Assembly: GCA_016720065.1 (NCBI GenBank)
Contig: JADJXY010000002.1
Coordinates: 1,067,001 to 1,131,000 of the forward strand
Source of the DNA: Betaproteobacteria bacterium
GTDB lineage: Bacteria > Pseudomonadota > Gammaproteobacteria > Burkholderiales > Rhodocyclaceae
Length of the DNA: 64,000 nucleotides
Direction: 5' to 3'
A model generated the notes under the pieces. It was given only the letters and a program-made list of their open reading frames with translations, was not told the DNA's origin and searched no databases. This document shows, one piece after another, positions 53,440 through 60,783 of the stretch (within the stretch, counting starts at the first letter, position 1; each line of letters begins with the position of its first letter). The position numbers and the translations under genes are program-made.

Positions 53440-54345
53440 ATGAAGCTCTACTACTATCGTGACCCAGTAGGTAATTTCGGGGACGACCTCAACCCCTGGA
53501 TCTGGACCACCTTACTGCCCGATTTCCTCGACGACGATGACACGGATCTGTTTCTGGGGATTGGAACGGTCATCAATTCCGCCGTCCCTTCTGCTCCCCG
53601 CAAGCTGGTCTTCGGCGCCGGGTTAGGCTATGTCGGCATGCCTGCAATCGACGCGCGCTGGCATTTTCGTTTTGTCCGAGGTCCCTTGACCGCCCACCTG
53701 CTTGGGCTCGAATCACGCTTGGCGATTACCGATCCGGCTGTCCTTGTGGCGTCGCTCCTCGCAACGCCGGAACCGGAAAAGCGCTACCCCGTCAGCTACA
53801 TGCCCCATCACGTCAGCACCCGAATGGCGGACTGGCAACGCCTGTGTGCGTCGGCCGGCGTTACCTACCTGGATCCCGCAGCCAATGTTCATGAGACGCT
53901 GCTTCGCATCCGTCAGTCACGGGTCGTGCTCTGCGAGGCCATGCACGGCGCCATTGTCGCCGATGCCCTTCGGGTCCCTTGGATTCCCGTCAACGCGTAT
54001 GACCATATTCTTGAGTTCAAGTGGCGAGACTGGTGTCAGACGGTCAAGTTGGACTATCGGCCACAGCATCTGCCCCGGGTATTCGACGCTGAGCGCCTGC
54101 ATTCCTTGGGAGAGCGGCAGCGCAACCGCGTCAAGAGGCTCCTCCGAGCTGCAGGAATTTGGTCGCCGAACTGGCGTCGCCCTCCGCCAGTCCGGAATCT
54201 TGCCAGTGCCGAAGGCCCCGCGGTCGAGGCCCTGGCAGATCTGGCGCGGCGAGCGCCACCGCTCTTGAGTGAAACACGGGTACATAGCAGCAATCTCATC
54301 CGGGTTCATGAGGAAATCGAGCGTCTGCGGCGGGATTTTGGGTAG
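53440..54345 (+). CDS. Polysaccharide pyruvyl transferase family protein (orphan)
   Basis: 301 residues. Start MKLYYYRDPVGNFGDDLNPWIW is the family opening (DxxGNFGDDL); LFLGIGTVIN, VFGAGLGYVG and SRVVLCEAMHGAIVADALRVPWIPV follow, the last being the donor-site HGAI region. Such enzymes add pyruvate ketals to sugars of exopolysaccharide or cell wall. No other polysaccharide gene is near. Codon use is visibly less GC-biased than in neighbours and the flanks are AT-rich, so it may have been acquired by transfer. Confidence 0.84.
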   Translation: MKLYYYRDPVGNFGDDLNPWIWTTLLPDFLDDDDTDLFLGIGTVINSAVPSAPRKLVFGAGLGYVGMPAIDARWHFRFVRGPLTAHLLGLESRLAITDPAVLVASLLATPEPEKRYPVSYMPHHVSTRMADWQRLCASAGVTYLDPAANVHETLLRIRQSRVVLCEAMHGAIVADALRVPWIPVNAYDHILEFKWRDWCQTVKLDYRPQHLPRVFDAERLHSLGERQRNRVKRLLRAAGIWSPNWRRPPPVRNLASAEGPAVEALADLARRAPPLLSETRVHSSNLIRVHEEIERLRRDFG

Positions 54346-54372
54346 GTTCGGCTGGATTCTTATATAGCTATT

Positions 54373-54402
54373 CATAAGCATTCTCATTTACATCCTCATT
54401 TA
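54373..54402. promoter_or_regulatory. Putative Fur box and promoter region of fbpA
   Basis: CATAAGCATTCTCATTT followed by CATCCTCATTTA, containing two adjacent 12-bp repeats CATTCTCATTTA/CATCCTCATTTA. The TTCTCATT pattern fits Fur-box half-sites. It lies 50-80 nt before an iron-binding-protein gene in AT-rich DNA. Confidence 0.5.
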
Positions 54403-54453
54403 CTCTCGGTAGACTGCGGCCCGCCCATATTCCTTTTCCGCAGGAGTCCTTCC

Positions 54454-55467
54454 ATGAAGTCCCGCCTCACCCTCGCCGCCCTTTTCCTGACCTTCGCCGT
54501 TGGCGCCCAGGCCGAAGAGAAGGTGCTCAATCTTTACTCCGCCCGTCACTACCAGACCGACGAAGCACTTTACGAGCATTTCACCAAGCAGACCGGCATC
54601 AAGATCAACCGCATCGAGGGCAAAGAAGACGAACTTCTGGAGCGCATCCGGAACGAAGGCGCCAACAGCCCCGCCGACATCCTGCTCACCGTCGATGCCG
54701 CGCGGCTCGCCAAGGCCCATGAACTGGGCCTCTTTGCTCCCGTGACTTCGAAACTTCTCGACGCCCGCATCCCTGCCCACCTGCGCACCGAAGACTGGTT
54801 CTCCTTTTCCACCCGCGCCCGGGTCATCGTGTATAACAAGACGGGTGTCAAGGCCGAGCAGGTCGCCAATTACGACGATCTCGCCAACCCGGCGCTCAAG
54901 GGCAAGGTCTGCTCCCGCTCCGGCTCCCACCCCTACAACCTGTCCCTGATGGCCTCCATCATCGCCAATCAGGGCGAGGCCAAGGCCGAGGAATGGGCCC
55001 GGGGCGTCGTCGCCAACTTCGCCCGCACCCCCAAGGGCGGCGATACGGATCAGATCAAGGCGGTCGCCGCCGGAGAGTGCCAGGTGGCCATTTCCAACAC
55101 CTACTATGTGGCCCGTCTGCTGCGCTCCGCCAAACCGGAAGAGCAAAAGCTCATGGAAAAAGTCGGCGTCGTGTGGCCCAACCAGGGCAGCAGCGGCACC
55201 CACATCAACGTCTCCGGCGCCGGCGTGCTGAAAACCGCGCCCCACAAGGACGCGGCGGTCAAGTTCCTGGAGTATCTGGCCTCCGACGACGCCCAGCGCT
55301 ACTTCGCCGACGGTAACAACGAATGGCCGGCGGTGGACAGCGTCAAGGTCGCCAATCCGGCCCTCGACGCCCTGGGCAAGTTCAAGGCCGACAAGTTGCC
55401 GGTGAAGAACCTGGCCATGTACCAGGCCAAGGCCCAGATGATTTTCGACCGGGCGGGCTTCAAGTAA
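54454..55467 (+). CDS. fbpA: Ferric iron ABC transporter, periplasmic binding protein
   Basis: 337 residues. Signal peptide (SRLTLAALFLTFAVGAQAE), then the FbpA/FutA pattern: VLNLYSARHYQTDEALYEHFTKQTGI with tyrosine ligand candidates, ISNTYYVARLL (the paired tyrosines that bind Fe3+) and NQGSSGTHINVSGAGVL. It carries ferric iron through the periplasm to the FbpBC transporter encoded just downstream on other strands. A bidirectional terminator separates it from fbpB. Fur-like repeats upstream suggest iron repression. Confidence 0.93.
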   Translation: MKSRLTLAALFLTFAVGAQAEEKVLNLYSARHYQTDEALYEHFTKQTGIKINRIEGKEDELLERIRNEGANSPADILLTVDAARLAKAHELGLFAPVTSKLLDARIPAHLRTEDWFSFSTRARVIVYNKTGVKAEQVANYDDLANPALKGKVCSRSGSHPYNLSLMASIIANQGEAKAEEWARGVVANFARTPKGGDTDQIKAVAAGECQVAISNTYYVARLLRSAKPEEQKLMEKVGVVWPNQGSSGTHINVSGAGVLKTAPHKDAAVKFLEYLASDDAQRYFADGNNEWPAVDSVKVANPALDALGKFKADKLPVKNLAMYQAKAQMIFDRAGFK

Positions 55468-55483
55468 GCCCCGGCATCCCGGC

Positions 55484-55512
55484 AAAGCGCCCCGCCTCGG
55501 CGGGGCGCTTTT
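55484..55512. terminator. Bidirectional terminator between fbpA and fbpB
   Basis: A-run, stem GCGCCCCGCC / GGCGGGGCGC with a two-base loop, T-run. It stops both fbpA (plus) and fbpB (minus); the fbpB stop codon lies at its edge. Confidence 0.92.
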
Positions 55513-57148
55513 ACTTGCGGGAACGGGAAATCTGCCGCGACAGGGCGATCAGGGGAAGCAGCCCGACGGCAACGATGGCCAGGGCGGCGGTGGAGGCTTC
55601 CGCCAGTCGTTCGTCGGATGCCAACGTATAGGCCTGGGTAGCCAGGGTATCGAAATTGAAGGGGCGCATGACCAGGGTGGCGGGCAATTCCTTCATCACA
55701 TCGACGAAGACCAGCAGCCCGGCGGTGAACAGGCTGCCACGCAGGATGGGCACATGGACCCGGCGCAGGGTTTCGCCCTGTCCTGCCCCCAGGCTGCGGG
55801 AGGCGTCGTCCATGGCCGGGGTGATCTTGGCCAGGCTCGCTTCCACCGTTTGCAGGGCAACGGCCATGAAGCGCACCAGATAGGCATAGACCAGGGCCGC
55901 AATGCCGCCGGTGAGCAGCAGGCCGGGATTCTCGCCGAACCAGGCCTGCCACTGGCCGGCCAGCCAGTTGTCGAGGCGGGTGACGGGGATCAGCACCCCC
56001 ACCGCGATGACCGCCCCGGGGACCGCGTAACCCATGCCCACCAGGCGATTGAGTCCAACCGACAGGAGAGACTTCGACAAGCGGGCGCTGTAGGCAAGCA
56101 GCAGGGACAGGCTCACCGCCACCCAGGCGGTGACGCCGGCGAGGACGAAGCTGTTACGGGCCAGCACCAGGAAGCGCGCGCCGAACTGGGCATCGCCCTC
56201 GGTGAGCGCCATCCTGAGGAGAAGCGCCGCCGGCAGCAGAAAGCCGAGGCAGAAAGGCAGGAGGCAGACGAAAAAGGCCAGGAAGGCCGCGCCCCCGCGC
56301 AGCCGGGCACCGTGATGGGGACGCTGGCGCCCGGTGGTGTTGTGGTAGCGGGCCCGCCCCCGCGAAAAGCGTTCCAGCAGGACCAGAAGCAGGACGAAGC
56401 CCAAAAGCATGGCGGCCAATTGCGCCGAAGCCACCCGGTCGCCGAGGGAGAACCAGGCGCGGTAAATACCGGTGGTGAAGGTATTGACGGCAAAATAGGC
56501 CACCGTTCCGTAATCGGCCAGGGTTTCCATCAGGGCCAGGGCGACGCCCGCCGCCACCGCCGGCCGCGCCAGGGGAAGCGAAACGGTAAAGAAGGCCCGC
56601 CACGGACCCAGGCCCAGGGTACGGGCCGCCTCCAGCATGCCCCCCGCCCGCTCGATGAAGGCGTTGCGCGCCAGCAGATAGACATAGGGATAAAGCACGC
56701 AGACGAACATCAACATGGCCCCGGGAAGGGTGCGGATGTCGGGGAACCAGTAGTCGCCATGCTGCCAGCCGAAGCTGTCGCGCAGCAGAGTCTGCACGGG
56801 CCCGACGAATTGCAGGAAATCGGTATACACGTAGGCCATGACGTAGGCCGGCACCGCCAGGGGCAGGACCAGGGCCCAGGCGAAAAACCGCTGACCGGGA
56901 AATTCGTGCATGGCCGTGAGCCAGGCGGTGGCCACCCCCACCGCGGCGACGCCCAGCCCCACACCCAGGCAGAGCAGGAGCGAGTTGCGCACGTAATCCC
57001 CCAGGACCGTCCCGGCAAGATGCGCCCAGGTGGCGCCGGTTCCCCCGGCAAAGAGGTTGAGGGCCACGCTGGCCACCGGCACGGCGGCCAGGACTGCGAT
57101 GACGACGGCCGCCAGGGTCAGGAAGGGGAAGGGACGGGAAGCGGTCAT
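55511..57148 (-). CDS. fbpB: Ferric iron ABC transporter permease FbpB
   Basis: 545 residues with about twelve hydrophobic segments and two binding-protein-dependent permease halves. EAARTLGLGPWRAFFTVSLPLARPA and DASRSLGAGQGETLRRVHVPIL are the two EAA loops that dock the ATPase. This fused double permease is normal for FbpB. It is divergent from fbpC with only 29 bp between the start codons, holding a Fur-like site. Confidence 0.94.
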   Translation of the reverse strand: MTASRPFPFLTLAAVVIAVLAAVPVASVALNLFAGGTGATWAHLAGTVLGDYVRNSLLLCLGVGLGVAAVGVATAWLTAMHEFPGQRFFAWALVLPLAVPAYVMAYVYTDFLQFVGPVQTLLRDSFGWQHGDYWFPDIRTLPGAMLMFVCVLYPYVYLLARNAFIERAGGMLEAARTLGLGPWRAFFTVSLPLARPAVAAGVALALMETLADYGTVAYFAVNTFTTGIYRAWFSLGDRVASAQLAAMLLGFVLLLVLLERFSRGRARYHNTTGRQRPHHGARLRGGAAFLAFFVCLLPFCLGFLLPAALLLRMALTEGDAQFGARFLVLARNSFVLAGVTAWVAVSLSLLLAYSARLSKSLLSVGLNRLVGMGYAVPGAVIAVGVLIPVTRLDNWLAGQWQAWFGENPGLLLTGGIAALVYAYLVRFMAVALQTVEASLAKITPAMDDASRSLGAGQGETLRRVHVPILRGSLFTAGLLVFVDVMKELPATLVMRPFNFDTLATQAYTLASDERLAEASTAALAIVAVGLLPLIALSRQISRSRK

Positions 57149-57153
57149 GAAAA

Positions 57154-57173
57154 GGAATGCGAATTATAATCGC
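57154..57173. promoter_or_regulatory. Putative Fur box between fbpB and fbpC
   Basis: GGAATGCGAATTATAATCGC contains AATGCGAATNAT, the usual start of proteobacterial Fur boxes, with an imperfect second half. Its position in the 29-bp divergent gap would let one site control both fbpB and fbpC. Confidence 0.6.
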
Positions 57174-57177
57174 TGCC

Positions 57178-58251
57178 ATGTCCCAACTCGAACTTACCCA
57201 GGTCGTCCAGCGCTACGGAAGCCATACCGTCGTCGCTGGCATCGACTTCCGTCTGGAGTCGGGCACCATCGCCTGTCTTCTGGGCCCTTCAGGCTGTGGC
57301 AAGACCACCCTGCTGCGCTGTATCGCCGGCTTCGAGGATATCGCGGGGGGTGAAATCCGCCTGCATGGCGAGCCGGTCAGCCGCCCCGGCAGCCGGGTGC
57401 CTCCGGAACGCCGCGAGGTGGGCATGGTATTCCAGGACTACGCCCTGTTTCCCCACCTTCCCGTCGCCGCCAACGTGGCTTTCGGCCTTGCCGGAGCCCC
57501 CGAGGCGGAGCGCCGCAGGCGGGTCGAGCAACTTCTCGCCACCGTGGGCCTCGCCGGTCAAGGGCAAAAATTCCCTCACGAGCTGTCCGGCGGGCAGCAG
57601 CAACGGGTGGCCCTGGCCCGCGCCCTGGCGCCGCGTCCCCAGTTGTTGCTCCTCGACGAGCCTTTCTCCAACCTGGACGTGGATTTGCGCGAGCGCCTGT
57701 CCATCGAAGTGCGCGACATCCTCAAAAGCGAAGGCATGACCGCCATCCTGGTCACCCACGACCAGCACGAGGCCTTTGCCATGGCCGACGAGGTCGGCGT
57801 CATGCACGAGGGCCGCATCCAGCAGTGGGATTCACCCTACAACCTTTACCACCGACCGGCCAACCGCTTCGTCGCCGATTTCGTCGGTCAGGGGGTGTTC
57901 ATCCGCGGCAACGTACTCGATTCCCGGCGGGTGGAGGTGGAACTCGGCATCCTCGAATCCGGCGTGCCGGTGGAATGCAGCCAGGGCTGCGGCGCCTGCG
58001 GCCGCGGCTGCGGCGTCGAAGTCCTGCTGCGCCCCGACGACGTGGTGCACGACGACAAAAGCCCGCAACAAGCCGAAGTCCTGCACAAGGCCTTCCGCGG
58101 CGCCGACATCCTCTACACCCTGCGTCTTGACAGCGGCACCGAGGTTCTTTCCCTGGTGCCCTCCCACCACAATCATGCCCTGGGAGAAAAGATCGGCATC
58201 CGCCTGGACGCCGACCACGTCATCGCCTTCAAGACCACGGCGCGGGGATGA
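57178..58251 (+). CDS. fbpC: Ferric iron ABC transporter ATP-binding protein FbpC
   Basis: 357 residues. Walker A GPSGCGKTT, Q-loop VFQDYALFPH, signature LSGGQQQRVALARALA, Walker B LLLLDEPFSNLD, His switch LVTHDQHEA. The C-terminal regulatory domain contains a cysteine cluster, Cys267, Cys271, Cys274 and Cys278, in VECSQGCGACGRGCG, which could bind a metal or iron-sulfur centre. It starts at 57178 (an upstream ATG at 57157 overlaps the Fur-like site) and ends in an ATGA overlap with aat. Confidence 0.94.
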   Translation: MSQLELTQVVQRYGSHTVVAGIDFRLESGTIACLLGPSGCGKTTLLRCIAGFEDIAGGEIRLHGEPVSRPGSRVPPERREVGMVFQDYALFPHLPVAANVAFGLAGAPEAERRRRVEQLLATVGLAGQGQKFPHELSGGQQQRVALARALAPRPQLLLLDEPFSNLDVDLRERLSIEVRDILKSEGMTAILVTHDQHEAFAMADEVGVMHEGRIQQWDSPYNLYHRPANRFVADFVGQGVFIRGNVLDSRRVEVELGILESGVPVECSQGCGACGRGCGVEVLLRPDDVVHDDKSPQQAEVLHKAFRGADILYTLRLDSGTEVLSLVPSHHNHALGEKIGIRLDADHVIAFKTTARG

Positions 58252-58976
58252 TCCCCTACCTCGGCCCCCTCGACCCCTTTCCCCCGGTCGAGGCGGCCCC
58301 GCCGGACCTAGGAGGGCTGCTCGCCCTGGGAGGCGATCTCTCCCCTGCCCGTCTGCTCGATGCCTACTGCCGCGGCATCTTTCCCTGGGGCACCCTGGAG
58401 GGCCATCCCCTGTGGTACAGCCCCGATCCGCGCATGGTGCTGTTCCCCGAAGAGCTGCGCGTCAGCCGCTCCCTCCTGAAGACCCTGCGCAGCGGGCGCT
58501 ACGCCCTCCGCTTCGATACGGATTTCGCCGCCGTCATCACAGCCTGCGCCCAGACCGCCCGCCCAGGCCAGGCCGGAACGTGGATCGGTCCCGAGATGAT
58601 CGATGCCTATTCAAGATTGCATGAACTCGGCTGGGCCCATTCGGTCGAAGCGTACTGCGAAGGCGGTCTGATGGGTGGCTTGTACGGCCTGGCGATCGGG
58701 GGAATGTTCTACGGCGAATCAATGTTCTCCAGGCGTAGCGATGCTTCCAAGGCCGCTTTCGCATTTCTTGTCCATGCCCTGAAGGACCGCGGCATCGCCC
58801 TCATCGACTGCCAGATGCACACCGACCACCTCGCTTCCCTCGGTGCCCGACTTATTCCCCGCCGCGAATTCCTGCGCCGCCTCGGCGTCCTGATCGCCGC
58901 CCCAGGCCACCGTGGTCCCTGGGAAACCCCGGCCGATCCCTGGGTCCGCAGTTCCTCACCACCCGGCGGGCGATGA
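58248..58976 (+). CDS. aat: Leucyl/phenylalanyl-tRNA-protein transferase
   Basis: 242 residues. Aat adds Leu or Phe to N-terminal Lys/Arg of proteins, marking them for ClpSA-ClpP degradation. Signature: GGDLSPARLLDAYCRGIFPW, WYSPDPRMVLFPEELRVSRSL, AYCEGGLMGGLYGLAIGGMFYGESMFS and DCQMHTDHLASLGAR. Overlaps fbpC (ATGA) and precedes bpt by one nt, a frequent aat-bpt arrangement. Confidence 0.95.
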   Translation: MIPYLGPLDPFPPVEAAPPDLGGLLALGGDLSPARLLDAYCRGIFPWGTLEGHPLWYSPDPRMVLFPEELRVSRSLLKTLRSGRYALRFDTDFAAVITACAQTARPGQAGTWIGPEMIDAYSRLHELGWAHSVEAYCEGGLMGGLYGLAIGGMFYGESMFSRRSDASKAAFAFLVHALKDRGIALIDCQMHTDHLASLGARLIPRREFLRRLGVLIAAPGHRGPWETPADPWVRSSSPPGGR

Positions 58977-58977
58977 T

Positions 58978-59724
58978 ATGGCATTCCTCAACGACTCGGC
59001 CCTGCCGCTCTCGCTGCTCCAGTTCTACGCCACCTCACCCTACCCGTGCAGCTATCTGCCGGACCGGCAGGCCCGCTCCCAGGTCGCCACCCCCACCCAC
59101 CTGATCGACAGTGATGTATATGGCGAACTCGTCCGTCTCGGCTTTCGCCGCAGCGGCATCTTCACCTACCGTCCCTGGTGCGACCATTGCCGGGCCTGCA
59201 TCCCGGTGCGCCTGCGCATCGCCGATTTCGCCCCGGACCGCGCCCAGCGCCGCGCCCTGAAGCGCCATGCCGGCCTCGGCGTGCGGGAATTGCCCCTGGC
59301 CTTCCTCGACGAGCATTACGCCCTCTACACCCGCTACCAGAACGCCCGCCACGCCGGAGGCGGCATGGACGAGGACAGCCACGAGCAATACGCCCATTTC
59401 CTGCTGCAAAGTCGCGTCGATACCCGCCTGCTCGAATTTTCAGACCCCACGGCACCGCGCATGGTGAGCGTCATCGACGTCTTGAAGGACGGACTTTCCT
59501 CGGTTTACACCTTCTACGACCCCGATATACCCGGTGCCAGTTTCGGCACGTACAACATCGCCTGGCAAGCCAGCCGCTGCGCCGCCCTGGGTCTGCCCTA
59601 CCTCTACCTCGGCTACTGGATCGCGGCGAGCCGCAAGATGGCCTACAAGGCACGCTTCCGTCCCCTGGAGGGGTTCATCGACGGGCAATGGCAGTCCATG
59701 GACCCATTCCCTAAACTCCGTTGA
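58978..59724 (+). CDS. bpt: Aspartate/glutamate leucyltransferase Bpt
   Basis: 248 residues of the ATE1-related bacterial transferase group that leucylates N-terminal Asp or Glu. Present are SPYPCSYLPDRQARSQVATP, GFRRSGIFTYRPWCDHCRACIPVR, QNARHAGGGMDEDSHEQYAHF and YDPDIPGASFGTYNIAWQ. The ATG at 58978 is used; an in-frame ATG at 58912 lies inside aat. Together with Aat it completes the N-end-rule branch. Confidence 0.95.
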   Translation: MAFLNDSALPLSLLQFYATSPYPCSYLPDRQARSQVATPTHLIDSDVYGELVRLGFRRSGIFTYRPWCDHCRACIPVRLRIADFAPDRAQRRALKRHAGLGVRELPLAFLDEHYALYTRYQNARHAGGGMDEDSHEQYAHFLLQSRVDTRLLEFSDPTAPRMVSVIDVLKDGLSSVYTFYDPDIPGASFGTYNIAWQASRCAALGLPYLYLGYWIAASRKMAYKARFRPLEGFIDGQWQSMDPFPKLR

Positions 59725-59818
59725 TACGCTTTCCCCGCAGTTCTGCTACCCCCACGACGGAGTACAATCCATAGGGCATGAGACTGCGTTCACTCTTTCC
59801 CTTTCAGGAAATCCGTCC

Positions 59819-60361
59819 ATGAAGCCCCTGTCCGTTACGCTTACACTGCTCGCGTGCCTTGCCCTCCCTGGTGGCGCCCTGGCCGTAGACGCCTGCGCCC
59901 TTATTGCCACGCAAGAGGCAGCAACCATCGCCGGGGCACCCCTGCCCGAAAACTACCGCATGGGCGCACGACCCGGCGCTACTGCTGCCCAAGCCCAGGC
60001 ATCGGTGTGCGGCTGGTTCCCACAGCACTACCTCTACGGTGTGGAGGAAGATCCCCCGGAAAGCGGAGTTCTGCTTACCCTGCGCAACATGCAGTCACCC
60101 GCCGAGGCCCGTGCCTTGTTTGAGCGGACCAACACGATGGCCGGCAAGCTGAACACCCCAGGCGGCCCCGGGGCTGTCGTCCCTGTGACAGGCATAGGAG
60201 ATACGGCCAATCTCGTTCGCCAGCCACTGAACGGAAAATACGTCCTGACCCTGAAATTCCTCAAGGGTGCCACGATTGCCTATGTCCAGGTCTGGACCCG
60301 GGACGCTTCTGCCGGCGAAGCTTTGATCAAGGCGGCCAAGCAGATGGCAAGCAAGCTGTAA
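59819..60361 (+). CDS. Small secreted protein, paralogue of the protein at 63240-63800
   Basis: 180 residues. Signal peptide (LSVTLTLLACLALPGGALAV), then a domain beginning DACALIATQEAATIAGAPLPENY and with VCGWFPQHYLYG; two conserved cysteines could form a disulfide. It ends AAKQMASKL, against AAKQVAGKL in the paralogue. AGGAA precedes the ATG; an open frame extends upstream into bpt but is not used. No named function. It and its paralogue flank the GGDEF-EAL gene. Confidence 0.78.
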   Translation: MKPLSVTLTLLACLALPGGALAVDACALIATQEAATIAGAPLPENYRMGARPGATAAQAQASVCGWFPQHYLYGVEEDPPESGVLLTLRNMQSPAEARALFERTNTMAGKLNTPGGPGAVVPVTGIGDTANLVRQPLNGKYVLTLKFLKGATIAYVQVWTRDASAGEALIKAAKQMASKL

Positions 60362-60783
60362 CCCCCCGAGCGGCCACGGGCAAAGCCTCCGCGGCGTTTC
60401 ACGTCAGAACCCGTTAATTTTTCGGGGCGCGCCCGAGCTGCCCGCACAGGGGTGCATATTCAAAGTGGGACGCGCAGCCATGGCTCGCGCTATGGCGAGC
60501 ATTGGCAACGCCGAGCGGGCGCCGACGGTCATGACGTTAGCAATGGCGAGGGGAGCTTTTCACTGGCTCGCAGGGCGGGCCGCGGGCTCTCGTCATTGAC
60601 TTCGATGCCCTCCTCATGTTGTCCTTGGAACGGATTCGCCGATATAGCCAGCACCAGACATGCTTCAGCCCCTCCTGAGAATGAACACATCAGTCCCGCT
60701 TGCACTCTTCACCCGCTCGTCGTGCAGAGCGCAACCGCGGCAATAGCGGCGGGAACGCGGCCCATGCTGTCGGAAATCACGTC
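60362..60783. other. Gene-free stretch with type B repeat B3
   Basis: About 420 bp. It contains repeat B3 and, after it, GC-rich sequence with no clear gene. The GGDEF-EAL frame is open from 60700, so the exact translation start in this area is uncertain. No promoter is obvious. Confidence 0.5.
60407..60569. repeat. Type B element, diverged copy B3
   Basis: Ends GAACCCGTTAATTTTTCGG and CTTTTCACTGGCTC, interior CAGCCATGGCTCGCGCTATGG, GCATTGGCAACGCCGAGCGG. It is clearly alignable with B1 and B2 but has more substitutions, so it is an older copy. Left flank is TCA; right flank GCA. Confidence 0.8.
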
